Shown here: positions 19,227 through 29,461 of the stretch, in pieces
Layout: each line of letters opens with the position of its first letter
Position numbering within the stretch: the first letter of the stretch is position 1
Assembly: GCA_902617895.1 (NCBI GenBank)
Contig: CACMYJ010000002.1
Span: 124,001-188,000, forward strand
Origin: an uncultured Pelagibacteraceae bacterium
GTDB lineage: Bacteria > Pseudomonadota > Alphaproteobacteria > Pelagibacterales > Pelagibacteraceae
Direction: 5' to 3'
DNA: 64,000 nucleotides
The notes under the pieces: model-generated
Database searches by the model: none
The model's input: the letters and a program-made list of their open reading frames with translations, nothing else
What the model was told of the DNA's origin: nothing
Translations under genes and position numbers: made by a program

Positions 19227-22103
19227 ATGCTTAAAAAGATAGTTATTAAGGGCGCAAAAGAGCACAATTTAAAGAATATAACGCTTGAGATTCCAAAAGA
19301 AAAATTTGTAGTAATCACAGGTTTATCTGGATCAGGAAAATCATCTTTAGCATTTGATACTGTTTATGCTGAAGGACAGAGACGATACGTTGAGAGCTTG
19401 TCAGCTTATGCAAGACAGTTCTTAGATAAAATGAAAAAACCAAATGTAGATTTAATAGAAGGTTTAAGTCCAGCGATCTCAATTGAACAAAAAAACACAT
19501 CAAAAAATCCAAGATCCACAGTTGCAACAGTTACAGAAATTTATGACTACATGAGAGTTCTTTATGCAAGAGCTGGTATTCCCTACTCTCCATTTACAGG
19601 GCTACCAATCACTTCTCAAACAATAAGTCAAATTGTTGATAAAATTAAAACACTGCCAAAAAAATCAACAATTTTTTTATATGCACCAGTTGTTAGGGGA
19701 AGAAAAGGAGAATATAGAAAAGACATACTTGGCTACAAGAAAAGAGGATTTAGAAAAATTAAAGTTGATAATAAACTTTATGATATTGATGACGTTCCAG
19801 AATTAAATAAAAAATTGAAACATGATATTGCAGTTCTTGTTGATAGAATTGTTTTAAATGCTTCATTAGGTAACAGGTTAGCTGAAAGTGTTGAAACAGC
19901 AGTTAACCTAGCAAATGGATTAATGTTTGTAGAATATGAAGATGAAACACTACCAAAAAAATTTAGAAAGACTGAAAATTTGATATTTTCAACTAAGTTT
20001 GCCTGTCCTGAAAGTGGTTTTACAATTGAAGAAATAGAACCAAGGCTTTTTTCTTTTAATAGCCCTTATGGTGCCTGTGAGGAATGCGAGGGTATTGGTG
20101 TTAAATTAAATGTGGATCCAAAATTAGTTGTGCCTGATGAAAAGAAAACAATTGCAGATGGAGCTATTGAGCCTTGGTCAAAGTCTTCCTCTTTATACTA
20201 TGCTCAAACTTTAGCATCAATTTCGAAACATTATGGTTTCTCATTAAATGATAGGTGGTCAAAATTACCAAAAAAAATTAAAGATGTAATTTTATTTGGA
20301 TCTGATGAAGAAGAAATCAAATTTTCATATGATGATGGATACGAAAAGTATTCACATAAAAAAACTTTCGAAGGGGTGGTTAATAATTTAGAAAGAAGAT
20401 TTTTAGAAACTGATAGTGATTGGAAAAGAGAAGAAATATCTCAATATCAATCAGATACAAAATGTGAAAGATGTAATGGGCATAGACTTAAAGATGAGGC
20501 TCTTTGTGTTAAAATTAATGAACTTAATATTAGTGAAGTAACTGAAAAATCTATATTTGACGCAAAGGAATGGTTTAGATCGCTTGAGACAAAATTAGAT
20601 AAACGTCAACTTAAAATTGCTCAGCATATTTTAAAAGAAATTAACGAAAGATTGAATTTTCTCTTAAATGTCGGTCTTGACTACTTAACTTTATCAAGAG
20701 AATCTGGAACTTTATCAGGTGGCGAAGCTCAGCGAATAAGACTGGCTTCTCAGATAGGTTCTGGATTAACTGGAGTTTTATATGTTCTTGATGAACCATC
20801 TATTGGTTTACACCAAAAGGATAATGTTAAATTAATAAATGCATTAAAAAGACTTAGAGATTTAGGAAATACAGTCATAGTTGTAGAACATGATACTGAA
20901 ACAATGGAAAATGCAGATCATATAATCGATCTTGGACCAGAAGCTGGAAACAAAGGTGGTGAAGTAATTGCCCAAGGATCTTATAAAGATATATTAAATA
21001 ATAACGATAGTATTACTGGAAGATACTTATCAAACAAAAGTTTCATACCAATACCAAGAACTAGAAGATTAGCAAAAAATGGAAGGTTTTTAGAAATTAA
21101 TGGAGCAAGTGGTAATAATTTAAACAATGTAAATCTTAAAATTCCACTTGGGAGTTTTACTTGTGTAACTGGTGTTTCTGGAAGCGGTAAATCAACATTA
21201 ATACTTCAAACACTTTATAACGCTCTAAATCTTACACTTAATAATAACAAATCAAGAAAAATACCAAAACCTTTTAGAGGTTTTAAAGGTATTGAATTAG
21301 TAGATAAAATTATTGATATAGATCAATCCCCTATTGGAAGAACTCCTAGATCTAATCCGGCTACTTATACGGGAGCATTTGGTCCAATAAGAGACTGGTT
21401 TACTAATTTGCCTGAGTCAAAAAGCAGAGGCTACAAACCTGGAAGGTTTTCATTTAACGTTAAAGGTGGAAGATGTGAAGCTTGTGAAGGAGATGGGGTA
21501 ATAACGTATGAAATGCACTTTTTACCAGATGTTTATATAACTTGTGATGAATGCAAAGGAACTAGATACAATAGAGAAACATTAGAAATTAAATTTAAAG
21601 ATAAAAGTATTGCAGACGTTTTAAATATGACAGTAGATGAGGGTTGTGAATATTTTGAAAACATCTCTAATATAAAAACGAAATTGCTTACACTTAAGAA
21701 AGTTGGATTAGGCTATATAAAAATTGGTCAACAAGCCACTACTCTATCAGGTGGTGAAGCTCAAAGAATAAAATTAGCAAAAGAATTATCTAAAAGATCA
21801 ACAGGAAGAACAATATATATATTGGATGAACCAACAACTGGACTGCATCAACATGATATTAAAAAATTATTAGAGATATTACATACATTTGTTGCAACTG
21901 GAAATACTGTAGTTGTAATAGAACATAATTTAGATGTGATTAAAACAGCTGATTATATTGTTGATATGGGCCCAGATGGTGGTGTAAAGGGAGGAAATAT
22001 CATAGCAGAGGGAAAACCTGAAGAAATTATCAATGCTAAAGATAGTTATACAGGTAAATTTTTAAAACCAATGTTGGACAATAAGTTCAAAAAAACTGCT
22101 TAA
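19227..22103 (+). CDS. uvrA: Excinuclease ABC subunit A
   Basis: UvrA is the damage-sensing ATPase of nucleotide excision repair. Two ABC ATPase modules are present: Walker A '[12 protein letters not shown]' with signature '[12 protein letters not shown]', and '[12 protein letters not shown]' with '[12 protein letters not shown]'. The C-terminal zinc finger 'CEACEGDGV...CDECKGTRY' is intact. The first insertion motif reads '[10 protein letters not shown]', where many UvrAs have CPxC, which I believe is common in alphaproteobacteria. At 958 residues the length is normal. Confidence 0.97.
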   Translation: MLKKIVIKGAKEHNLKNITLEIPKEKFVVITGLSGSGKSSLAFDTVYAEGQRRYVESLSAYARQFLDKMKKPNVDLIEGLSPAISIEQKNTSKNPRSTVATVTEIYDYMRVLYARAGIPYSPFTGLPITSQTISQIVDKIKTLPKKSTIFLYAPVVRGRKGEYRKDILGYKKRGFRKIKVDNKLYDIDDVPELNKKLKHDIAVLVDRIVLNASLGNRLAESVETAVNLANGLMFVEYEDETLPKKFRKTENLIFSTKFACPESGFTIEEIEPRLFSFNSPYGACEECEGIGVKLNVDPKLVVPDEKKTIADGAIEPWSKSSSLYYAQTLASISKHYGFSLNDRWSKLPKKIKDVILFGSDEEEIKFSYDDGYEKYSHKKTFEGVVNNLERRFLETDSDWKREEISQYQSDTKCERCNGHRLKDEALCVKINELNISEVTEKSIFDAKEWFRSLETKLDKRQLKIAQHILKEINERLNFLLNVGLDYLTLSRESGTLSGGEAQRIRLASQIGSGLTGVLYVLDEPSIGLHQKDNVKLINALKRLRDLGNTVIVVEHDTETMENADHIIDLGPEAGNKGGEVIAQGSYKDILNNNDSITGRYLSNKSFIPIPRTRRLAKNGRFLEINGASGNNLNNVNLKIPLGSFTCVTGVSGSGKSTLILQTLYNALNLTLNNNKSRKIPKPFRGFKGIELVDKIIDIDQSPIGRTPRSNPATYTGAFGPIRDWFTNLPESKSRGYKPGRFSFNVKGGRCEACEGDGVITYEMHFLPDVYITCDECKGTRYNRETLEIKFKDKSIADVLNMTVDEGCEYFENISNIKTKLLTLKKVGLGYIKIGQQATTLSGGEAQRIKLAKELSKRSTGRTIYILDEPTTGLHQHDIKKLLEILHTFVATGNTVVVIEHNLDVIKTADYIVDMGPDGGVKGGNIIAEGKPEEIINAKDSYTGKFLKPMLDNKFKKTA

Positions 22104-22137
22104 ATTTTAATTAAAAATGTTATAAATTATAAATATT

Positions 22138-22740
22138 ATGACTTCGATTCTTCAATCATTATCAAAAACAGTTCATATCTCTTTAGCTTTATCCATTTTG
22201 CTGTTTTTAGGTTTATATTTTGGAAATGGTGGTTTTGATATCGACCTGGTGTTTTGGAGTTGGTTATTTAGATATATACATGTCATTGTTGCAATAATGT
22301 GGATTGGTTTACTATGGTATTTTAATTTCGTTCAGATACCAAATATGGCAAAAATACCTGACGAACAAAAACCAGCTATTGGAAAAGTAATAGCTCCTGC
22401 AGCTCTGTTTTGGTTTAGATGGGCAGCTTTAGTTACTGTAATATCAGGTCTGATCTTAGCTTATTTAAACGGTTATGTTCATCAAGCTATGACATTAGGA
22501 ATTGGATCAGGTGGTGGAAAAGCAACAGCTATAGGTATTGGCATGTGGTTAGGAATTATAATGGCATTTAATGTTTGGTTTGTGATTTGGCCAAATCAGA
22601 AAAAAGCTTTAGGCATTATTGAGGTTGAAGCTGAAGTTAAAGCTAAATCTGCAAAAACAGCTATGTTATTTTCGAGAACAAATACGCTTTTATCCTTACC
22701 AATGCTTCTGACGATGGTAATAGCACAAAACCTTTATTAA
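22138..22740 (+). CDS. PuuD/DUF989-like membrane protein
   Basis: This 200-residue integral membrane protein has about four to five hydrophobic helices. It resembles the membrane domain of PuuD-type proteins (urate oxidase N-terminal domain, PF06181): 'RYIHVIVAIMWIGLLWYFNFVQIP', 'FRWAALVTVISGLIL' and 'FNVWFVIWPNQKKALG'. The His and Trp positions suggest haem binding. The cytochrome c domain that PuuD urate oxidases carry at the C-terminus is absent, and no purine genes are nearby, so urate oxidation should not be assumed. It stands alone 34 bases after uvrA and overlaps convergent secF by 4 bases. Confidence 0.75.
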   Translation: MTSILQSLSKTVHISLALSILLFLGLYFGNGGFDIDLVFWSWLFRYIHVIVAIMWIGLLWYFNFVQIPNMAKIPDEQKPAIGKVIAPAALFWFRWAALVTVISGLILAYLNGYVHQAMTLGIGSGGGKATAIGIGMWLGIIMAFNVWFVIWPNQKKALGIIEVEAEVKAKSAKTAMLFSRTNTLLSLPMLLTMVIAQNLY

Positions 22741-23630
22741 TCTTTTTCTTCTTTAATTATTGTTCGTTGGCTGACCTTGAGTGCAACCAAAATAGGATTT
22801 GCGATATATATTGAAGAGTAAGTTCCAAAAATAACTCCTAATATCATTGCTAATGAAAATCCTTTGAGTATTTCACCACCAAAAAAGTAAATTGATAGCA
22901 GAGCTAATAATGTAGTCACAGAGGTGATAATTGTTCTAGATAAAGTTTCATTAATTGAAATATTTGTTAAGTCAAAAATTTTAATATCAGAGTATTTTCT
23001 TAAATTCTCTCTCACTCTATCAAATATTACAACGGTATCATTCATAGAGTAACCAACAATAGTTAAAACAGCTGCAACTATAGAAAGATTTATCTCAAGT
23101 GAAAAAATTGAAAATATGCCCAATGTAATAATAACATCATGAAATATAGCCAAAATAGCACCTAAACTAAATTGCCATTCAAATCTTATCCAAATATACA
23201 ATAGCATTGCTGCAAGCGACAAACTTATAGCTATAATTCCAGATTTTAAGAGTTCTGAGCTTACTTTAGGACCAACATTTTCTACTCTTCTAAAGTCGAC
23301 ATCACCAATAGAGCTAGATAATTTATTCTGAATATTTTTAATAAATTCAGGATCATTTGAATTTTGCTTTTCAAATTTAACAATAAAATCTGTTTCATTG
23401 CCAAATTTTTTGACAGATACATCTCCTAAATTCATTTGATTAAAGCTGTCTCTAATAAGACTAATATTGTTAGTTTTATCTGTAGTTCTTAATTCAATTA
23501 ATGTACCACCTTTAAAATCAACACCATAATTTAATCCTTTAAAAATTAAAAATACTAAAGAGACAGCAATAAGAATTAATGATAATACATTAAATTGTCT
23601 ATAAAATTTATTGAAAGAAATATTTGTCAT
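22737..23630 (-). CDS. secF: Protein translocase subunit SecF
   Basis: SecF works with SecD to use the proton gradient in late steps of Sec-dependent export. The protein has one N-terminal membrane segment, a periplasmic domain, and a C-terminal bundle of five segments with 'FHDVIITLGIFSI' and 'VGYSMNDTVVIFDRVREN', the RND-type signature with the conserved Asp. It starts 1 base after the end of secD. Confidence 0.96.
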   Translation of the reverse strand: MTNISFNKFYRQFNVLSLILIAVSLVFLIFKGLNYGVDFKGGTLIELRTTDKTNNISLIRDSFNQMNLGDVSVKKFGNETDFIVKFEKQNSNDPEFIKNIQNKLSSSIGDVDFRRVENVGPKVSSELLKSGIIAISLSLAAMLLYIWIRFEWQFSLGAILAIFHDVIITLGIFSIFSLEINLSIVAAVLTIVGYSMNDTVVIFDRVRENLRKYSDIKIFDLTNISINETLSRTIITSVTTLLALLSIYFFGGEILKGFSLAMILGVIFGTYSSIYIANPILVALKVSQRTIIKEEKD

Positions 23631-23631
23631 T

Positions 23632-25185
23632 TTATAATAGCTGTTCCTTTTCTTTATTTCTTACCACATAAAAAGAAGTTAATAATCTTGCTATAAAATA
23701 AACTGAGAACAATGTAGTTAATATTCCAACACCTAATGTTACTGAAAAACCTTTTACAGGCCCCGACCCCATAAAAAATAAAATGAATGCTGCAATTAAT
23801 GTTGTGATATTGGCATCTAAAATAGTTGTTCTTGATTTTGTATATCCAGCATCAAAGGCTATTATAGGATTTTTCTCATTTTTAGTTTCTTCTTTAATAC
23901 GCTCAAAAATCAGAACATTTGCGTCTACTGCCATACCCACTGTTAAGATAATACCTGCGATTCCAGGTAAAGTTAATGTTGCTTCAAACAAAGTTAAAAT
24001 ACCAATTAATAAAAAAAGATTTGAAACCAGAGCTAAATTAGCAATTAAACCGAATGTTCTATATTTATAAATCATAAATAGAATAACCAATAAAAAACCA
24101 ATAATTAAAGATAAAATACCAGCATCTATTGAATCTTGACCTAAGTCAGGCCCAACCGTTCTTTCTTCAATGATATTTAAAGGCGCAGGTAAGGCTCCTG
24201 ATCTTAATAACAACGCTAGATCAGTTGCTGATTGAAATGTGAAACCACCAGAAATTTGTCCAGAGCCACTAATTATAGGCTCTCTAATTGTTGGAGCACT
24301 AATTATTTTTCCATCTAGCACTATTGCTAACTGTTTACCAACTCCAGTACTAGTTGCTCTACCAAATTTTTTAGCTCCTACTCTATCTAAACTAAAAGAA
24401 ACTACTGTTTCATTAGTTTCTGTGTTCATTGTTGGTTTTGCATCAATTAAGTTATCACCACTTAAAATTATCCTTTTACCAACTATTGCGTCTCTGGAAC
24501 CATCTTCAAAAGATAATTTTTCAGTTCCGAACGACTCTTCATTATTTTGTGAAATAAACTGAAAAGTAAGATTTGCTGTCTTTCCTAATAGTGATTTAAT
24601 TCTGTTAGGGTCATCTAAACCAGGCAATTCAACCAAAATTCTATCATTTCCTCTTTTTAAAATATTGGGCTCATTCGTTCCAACTTCATCTACTCTTCTT
24701 CTTACGATTTCAATAGCTTGATCTAATGAGGAATTTTTTAGTAAAACTAATCCATATCTTGAATATGTTAAATTAAAAAAATTTCCATTTTCTGATACAT
24801 CAAACTCGTGTGATTTATATTGTTGATAATATGCATTAATATCACTTTCTTTATCATTTAAGATATTTTTAACATTTTCAAATTCGTTATCTGATGCCTC
24901 AAATAAAATTGTGTTTTCTTTTAATGAAAAATTTTTTAAACTTATTTCTTTTTCTTTAAAATATCTTTTTAGTTCAATTATTTTTGCTTGTAATTTTTGA
25001 GTAATTACTGGCTGATTATCTATTTCAAGAAGTAGATATGAACCTCCTTGTAAATCCAAACCTAAATTAATATTTTTTGAAAAAAATTTATCATCAAATT
25101 TAATAAAATTTGAAAAAGCAAAATAAGAAAAAATAATTGTAAAAATAATTACTGAAATTATTCTTAATTTTGAAAAGTATAACAC
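23632..25185 (-). CDS. secD: Protein translocase subunit SecD
   Basis: SecD is the larger RND-type partner of SecF. Visible features are an N-terminal membrane segment, 'GLDLQGGSYLLLEI', the P1 head region with 'RRVDEVGTNEPNILKRGNDRILVELPG', and the membrane domain with 'GMAVDANVLIFERIKEE' carrying the proton-relay Asp. The start is GTG, 14 bases downstream of yajC, giving the standard yajC-secD-secF operon. Confidence 0.96.
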   Translation of the reverse strand: MLYFSKLRIISVIIFTIIFSYFAFSNFIKFDDKFFSKNINLGLDLQGGSYLLLEIDNQPVITQKLQAKIIELKRYFKEKEISLKNFSLKENTILFEASDNEFENVKNILNDKESDINAYYQQYKSHEFDVSENGNFFNLTYSRYGLVLLKNSSLDQAIEIVRRRVDEVGTNEPNILKRGNDRILVELPGLDDPNRIKSLLGKTANLTFQFISQNNEESFGTEKLSFEDGSRDAIVGKRIILSGDNLIDAKPTMNTETNETVVSFSLDRVGAKKFGRATSTGVGKQLAIVLDGKIISAPTIREPIISGSGQISGGFTFQSATDLALLLRSGALPAPLNIIEERTVGPDLGQDSIDAGILSLIIGFLLVILFMIYKYRTFGLIANLALVSNLFLLIGILTLFEATLTLPGIAGIILTVGMAVDANVLIFERIKEETKNEKNPIIAFDAGYTKSRTTILDANITTLIAAFILFFMGSGPVKGFSVTLGVGILTTLFSVYFIARLLTSFYVVRNKEKEQLL

Positions 25186-25199
25186 TTTTTTTTATTATG

Positions 25200-25484
25200 T
25201 TATTTTTTTGGTTCGATGGTAGTGACTAAACCTTGAATTCCAGTTGCTCTGACAACTTCGACATTCACATTATCAGAAATTTTTACCTCAACTTTTTCGT
25301 TATCAATTATTCTTTCAACGGTACCAACTATTCCTCCAGAGGTAATAACTTTGTCTCCTCTTTTAAGTGCTTCCACCATGGCTTTGTGGTCTTTTACTTT
25401 TTTCTGTTGAGGTCTAATTAGAAAAAAATAGAAAATAACAAAAATTAAAACTAATGGTATAAATTGTCCAATTCCAGCATCCAT
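25200..25484 (-). CDS. yajC: Preprotein translocase accessory subunit YajC
   Basis: A 94-residue protein with one N-terminal membrane helix ('FIPLVLIFVIFYFFLIRPQQKK') and a small cytoplasmic domain including 'LKRGDKVITSGGIVGTVERI', the YajC signature. It associates with SecDF and YidC. It is the first gene of the yajC-secD-secF operon. Confidence 0.95.
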   Translation of the reverse strand: MDAGIGQFIPLVLIFVIFYFFLIRPQQKKVKDHKAMVEALKRGDKVITSGGIVGTVERIIDNEKVEVKISDNVNVEVVRATGIQGLVTTIEPKK

Positions 25485-25539
25485 AACGTATCCTATTAAG
25501 TTAAGGCTATTTATCCTATCTATTATTCAAACTCAACTC

Positions 25540-26799
25540 TTAATTGATAGAAATTTTATCTATATTTGGCATATATGGCTTAAGAACATCAGGTATCAAA
25601 ATAGATCCATCTTCAGTTTGATAATTTTCCATAATAGCAATCATAGTTCTACCAACCGCTAATCCACTACCATTAAGTGTACCAACAAATTCTTTTGAAT
25701 TGTTTTGTCCTTTGTATCTAGCTTTCATTCTCCTTGCTTGGAATGAACCACAAGATGAACAGCTAGAAATCTCTCTATACTTATTTTCAGATGGAAGCCA
25801 AACTTCAATATCATAAGTTTTTTCTGCACTAAAACCCATATCACCAGTACATAAAACAATTTTTCTATAAGGAAGTTTTAACGCATCCAATATCATTGTA
25901 GCAGAGTTAGACATCCTTTCTAACTCCTCTAAACATTTATCGTTTTCTACAATACTTACAAGTTCCACTTTATAAAACTGGTGCTGTCTAATCATACCTT
26001 TGGTATCTTTACCATAACTACCTGCCTCTTTTCTAAAACATGGTGTTGTCGCAACTACTCTTATAGGTAATTCTTTCTTATCCAAAATTCGATTTTTTAC
26101 AATATTTGTCAAAATTACTTCAGCTGTTGGTATTAAAAACTTTCTTTCTTCACCTTCATCAAGTTTGATTTCAAACTGATCATTTTCAAATTTTGGTAAT
26201 TGTCCAGTGCCAAACATTGTTTCGGCAGTTGCAATTAATGGAGGCGATATTTCTGTATAACCATTTTTTTGCGTATGTGTATCAATCATAAAATTTGATA
26301 TTGCTCTTTCTAATTGAGCTAATTCTTTTTTAACAAATACAAATCTAGAACCAGTTGTTTTTGTTGCTAGGTCAAAATCAAGCATATTTAATTTATCTCC
26401 TAATTCATAATGAGATTTAGGTTTAAAATTAAAATCTATTATTTCACCCTTTTTTTCAATTTCTTTATTAGAATTTTCATCTTGTCCTATTGGGACATCA
26501 CTTAATGGGATATTCGGTATAGAAGATAAAATATCAGTAATCTGCCTTTGTAATTTTATTTGATTTTTGTTAATTTCCTCAATTTTTAACGAGAGTTCTT
26601 TTGATTTTTCAAATAAACTTTGGTCTTTGGATTTTGAAATAGTCTTTTTTTCCATTTCAGATTTTTCTTTTTCTTGAATAAGCTTTCTGTTTTCCTCATC
26701 TAAACTTATTATGTTATCAAGGCTTATATCAATGTTTCGATTTTTAAGTTTTTCCTTAAAGTTTTCGAAGTCATTTCTGATATCTTTAATATTGTGCAT
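25540..26799 (-). CDS. serS: Seryl-tRNA synthetase
   Basis: This is a class II synthetase with an N-terminal coiled-coil arm (about residues 1-110, rich in Lys and Glu) that grips the long variable arm of tRNA-Ser. Catalytic motifs are 'GSRFVFVKKELAQLERA', motif 2 'TPCFRKEAGSYGKDTKGMIRQHQF', and motif 3 'NGSGLAVGRTMIAIMENYQ'. I start at the ATG for MHNIKDIRNDF; the track start is 8 codons earlier with a basic stretch unlike family N-termini. With this start it overlaps tatC by 14 bases. Confidence 0.95.
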   Translation of the reverse strand: MHNIKDIRNDFENFKEKLKNRNIDISLDNIISLDEENRKLIQEKEKSEMEKKTISKSKDQSLFEKSKELSLKIEEINKNQIKLQRQITDILSSIPNIPLSDVPIGQDENSNKEIEKKGEIIDFNFKPKSHYELGDKLNMLDFDLATKTTGSRFVFVKKELAQLERAISNFMIDTHTQKNGYTEISPPLIATAETMFGTGQLPKFENDQFEIKLDEGEERKFLIPTAEVILTNIVKNRILDKKELPIRVVATTPCFRKEAGSYGKDTKGMIRQHQFYKVELVSIVENDKCLEELERMSNSATMILDALKLPYRKIVLCTGDMGFSAEKTYDIEVWLPSENKYREISSCSSCGSFQARRMKARYKGQNNSKEFVGTLNGSGLAVGRTMIAIMENYQTEDGSILIPDVLKPYMPNIDKISIN

Positions 26800-27556
26800 T
26801 TTTTTCTGCCGCTTTCTTTTCAATTATTCCTACAGATATTATTGATAATTCATATAAAATTAATAAGGGTATACCTAATCCAATTTGTGTGATTGGATCT
26901 GGTGGCGTTAAAATAGCTGCTGCTGCGAATATAATTACAACAACGTATTTTCTTCTCTCTTTAAGAAATGTAGAATTCACAACTCCAATTCTAGCTAATA
27001 AACTTAATACTACTGGTAATTGAAAACTTAATCCAAATGCAAAAATAAGCTTCATTACTAATGATAAATACTCGTTTACTTTAGCTTCTAGTTGAATTGG
27101 TAAATTTGTGGCTGCCCCTAAACTCTCAAAGGATAAAAAGAACTTTATAGCTAAAGGCATTATTAGATAATAAACCAACAATCCTCCAAGCAAGAATAGG
27201 ATTGGAGTCACCACTAAGTAAGGCATTATAGCTTTCTTTTCATGATTATACAGTCCAGGTGCTATAAATTTCCAAATTTGGATTAGTATAAATGGGCTTG
27301 TGATAAAAAAAGCAGCAAAAAAAGAAACCTTTAAGTATGTTAGAAATGTTTCTTGAAGAGCAGTAAATATTAATCTTCTATTTGTATCGTCATCTTTTAC
27401 TGCATTCGCATATGGTTCAACTAAAAATCCATAAATGTACTCAGAAAAATAATAACAAATTACAAATAAAATAGCTAAAAATATAAATGAATTTATTAAT
27501 CTTTTTCTTAATTCAGTTAAATGACTTATGAAACTACCCTCTTTATTTTTACTCAT
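26786..27556 (-). CDS. tatC: Sec-independent translocase subunit TatC
   Basis: TatC is the signal-peptide-binding core of the twin-arginine translocon. The 256-residue protein has six hydrophobic helices and the family segments 'SHLTELRKRLINS' (cytoplasmic N-terminus with the key Glu), 'IWKFIAPGLYNHEKK' and 'AAAAILTPPDPITQ'. It overlaps tatB by 8 bases in a tatA-tatB-tatC operon. Confidence 0.96.
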   Translation of the reverse strand: MSKNKEGSFISHLTELRKRLINSFIFLAILFVICYYFSEYIYGFLVEPYANAVKDDDTNRRLIFTALQETFLTYLKVSFFAAFFITSPFILIQIWKFIAPGLYNHEKKAIMPYLVVTPILFLLGGLLVYYLIMPLAIKFFLSFESLGAATNLPIQLEAKVNEYLSLVMKLIFAFGLSFQLPVVLSLLARIGVVNSTFLKERRKYVVVIIFAAAAILTPPDPITQIGLGIPLLILYELSIISVGIIEKKAAEKNAQY

Positions 27557-27782
27557 CTTTTTTTTTCTCTTGATTTTCTGACTTAGGTTTTTCGTCTAAA
27601 TCAGTATTTAAAGTTTCATTTGTTAAATCACCAACTTGTCCTTGCACATCACGAACATATCTCTTTGCTGTACCGATCCATGAACCGATTTTTTTTAACA
27701 TGTAAGGAAAATCTTTAGGACCTACGACTATAATTGCTATTGAGACTATGATTAGTATTTCTAGCCAGCCAATTGACGGCAT
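27549..27782 (-). CDS. tatB: Sec-independent translocase subunit TatB
   Basis: A short TatB of 77 residues with an N-terminal membrane helix ('SIGWLEILIIVSIAIIVVGPKDFP'), the conserved hinge 'GPKDFPYMLKKIGSW', and a charged amphipathic tail. The 'VGPKDFP' variant and the position between tatA and tatC identify it as TatB and not a second TatA. It is shorter than E. coli TatB, which fits a streamlined genome. Confidence 0.92.
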   Translation of the reverse strand: MPSIGWLEILIIVSIAIIVVGPKDFPYMLKKIGSWIGTAKRYVRDVQGQVGDLTNETLNTDLDEKPKSENQEKKKDE

Positions 27783-27785
27783 TTG

Positions 27786-27983
27786 TTATTCTTTTTTATT
27801 AGAGTCTTGATTCTCTGAAATATTTTTAGTTTGGTCATCATCAGTAACATCTGTAGCCATACCTTTTTTAAAACTTTTGATACCTTTAGCAACATCACCC
27901 ATCAGGCTAGAGATTTTTCCTCTGCCAAAAAGTAACACTACTAAAATTACTACAATTGCTATTTGCCAAAATCCTATACTCAT
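27786..27983 (-). CDS. tatA: Sec-independent translocase subunit TatA
   Basis: A 65-residue pore-forming subunit of the twin-arginine translocon. It has the membrane helix '[21 protein letters not shown]' with the FGRGK hinge, an amphipathic helix ('[19 protein letters not shown]') and an acidic tail. It lies 3 bases upstream of tatB. Confidence 0.95.
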   Translation of the reverse strand: MSIGFWQIAIVVILVVLLFGRGKISSLMGDVAKGIKSFKKGMATDVTDDDQTKNISENQDSNKKE

Positions 27984-28026
27984 AAATTATTTATAACCTT
28001 ATTATTGATTTATTAAAAGTGATTTT

Positions 28027-28716
28027 TTAAGTTTCGTCAGATTTAAGGGTACTACTCAACATTTCATCAATATCAGAATAAATATTTTCCTTTTTATCAA
28101 CTTGTTTTTCTTTAAAAAATTTGCCTGTTCCAAATATTGAAGAGTCTACACTTGATGTATCAATTAGGCCTGCCGAACCTAATTCATTAACAGTTGGCAA
28201 ATCAGATAATTTTTGTAGATTAAAATGACTTAAAAATTCATCTGTAGTCCCGTATTGTATTGGTTTGCCTGGAACATTTTTTCTACCTTCATGTTTAACC
28301 CAATTTAACTCCATTAGAATTTCCAAGGTATTAGTTCCAAAAGCTACACCTCTTATCTCCTCAATTTCAGATCTTGTAACAGGTTGATGATAGACAATAA
28401 TAGCAAGAGTTTCGATTGCAGCTCTAGATAATTTTTTTTCAACAGTTTTTTGTTCTGACATTAAAGAGGATAAATTAACTGCAGTTCTAAATGACCATTT
28501 ATTAGATATGCAAATCAAATTAATACCTCTATTTGAGTAAAAATCTCTTAACTTTTCCAGTGATTGCTGAATATCTGTTTGTTTAGATAATTTTGACTCT
28601 ATTGTTTCAACTGAAAGAGGTTCAGCAGCAGCGAATACAATAGCCTCAATCTCTCTTTCTACATCGGTGAGTTTAGTTGGAAAACTTACAATATTATTTT
28701 TTTTAATTTTGTTCAT
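28027..28716 (-). CDS. scpB: Chromosome segregation/condensation protein ScpB
   Basis: ScpB is the winged-helix kleisin-interacting subunit of the SMC-ScpAB condensin. Characteristic segments are 'REIEAIVFAAAEPLSVETIES', 'LSRAAIETLAIIVYHQPVTRSEIEEIRGV' and 'GRKNVPGKPIQYGTTDEFLSHF'. It shares one base with the end of scpA and precedes the tat genes, as in other alphaproteobacteria. Confidence 0.93.
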   Translation of the reverse strand: MNKIKKNNIVSFPTKLTDVEREIEAIVFAAAEPLSVETIESKLSKQTDIQQSLEKLRDFYSNRGINLICISNKWSFRTAVNLSSLMSEQKTVEKKLSRAAIETLAIIVYHQPVTRSEIEEIRGVAFGTNTLEILMELNWVKHEGRKNVPGKPIQYGTTDEFLSHFNLQKLSDLPTVNELGSAGLIDTSSVDSSIFGTGKFFKEKQVDKKENIYSDIDEMLSSTLKSDET

Positions 28717-29450
28717 TAATTTTCCTTAACATAGATATCATCGAATAATTCTTTTTGTTTAAGAGATATATTTCCTTCTTTTACCAATTCTAAAGAGCCA
28801 GCAAAAATTCCTGCTCTACCTGTTCTTTTTAAATTAGGAGACTTTTTAAATCCAGGAGGAACCAACTCAGACAAATTTTTCCAATCATTGAGCGAGCCAA
28901 AGAACTCTTTTATTCTTTTAATAGCATCTTCAGTAGTAAAAACAGGAAGTTTAGGTATGTTCATAGTATGAAAATCTTTAGTCATGACTATCCCTGAGTA
29001 TGCCTTTAATAATTCAAATAATGTTAAAGAAACTTTTTTGTCGTATATCGACTTTACACCACTTTTAGAGCCACGCATAAAAACATCTCTACCTAATCTT
29101 TTTCTATTTAACATTTGAGACGATAATAATCTAATTAATTCTAATTTTTTTAATTGTAATTTAAGTTTCTCAGCAACTTCAAAAGCTTTAAACTCCTCCT
29201 CATCAGTTTCAGGAAGTAATAATTTTGATTTCAAATAAGTAAGCCAAGTTGCCATTAACAAATATTCAGAAGCTATTTCTAAATTTATATTTTCTTTTTC
29301 TGTTAGATATTGATGAAATTGATCAGCAAGTTTTGTAATAGAAATTTCTTCTAAATCAACTTTTTGCGACTTAGCAAGATCGAGCAATATTTCAAGGGAA
29401 CCACTGAAATTATTTAAATTTACATTAAAGTCTAAAGAATCATTGGACAT
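28716..29450 (-). CDS. scpA: Chromosome segregation/condensation protein ScpA
   Basis: ScpA is the kleisin subunit that bridges the SMC heads. It shows the N-terminal 'FSGSLEILLDLAKSQKVDLEEISITKLADQF', then 'EYLLMATWLTYLKSKLLLP', and the C-terminal winged-helix region. It lies 11 bases downstream of nagZ and abuts scpB. Confidence 0.93.
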   Translation of the reverse strand: MSNDSLDFNVNLNNFSGSLEILLDLAKSQKVDLEEISITKLADQFHQYLTEKENINLEIASEYLLMATWLTYLKSKLLLPETDEEEFKAFEVAEKLKLQLKKLELIRLLSSQMLNRKRLGRDVFMRGSKSGVKSIYDKKVSLTLFELLKAYSGIVMTKDFHTMNIPKLPVFTTEDAIKRIKEFFGSLNDWKNLSELVPPGFKKSPNLKRTGRAGIFAGSLELVKEGNISLKQKELFDDIYVKEN

Positions 29451-29461
29451 TTTAAATTACT

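Noticed and set aside
22138-22740. Annotation as a urate oxidase (PuuD)
   Set aside because: Only the membrane domain is present; the cytochrome c domain and any purine genes are absent.
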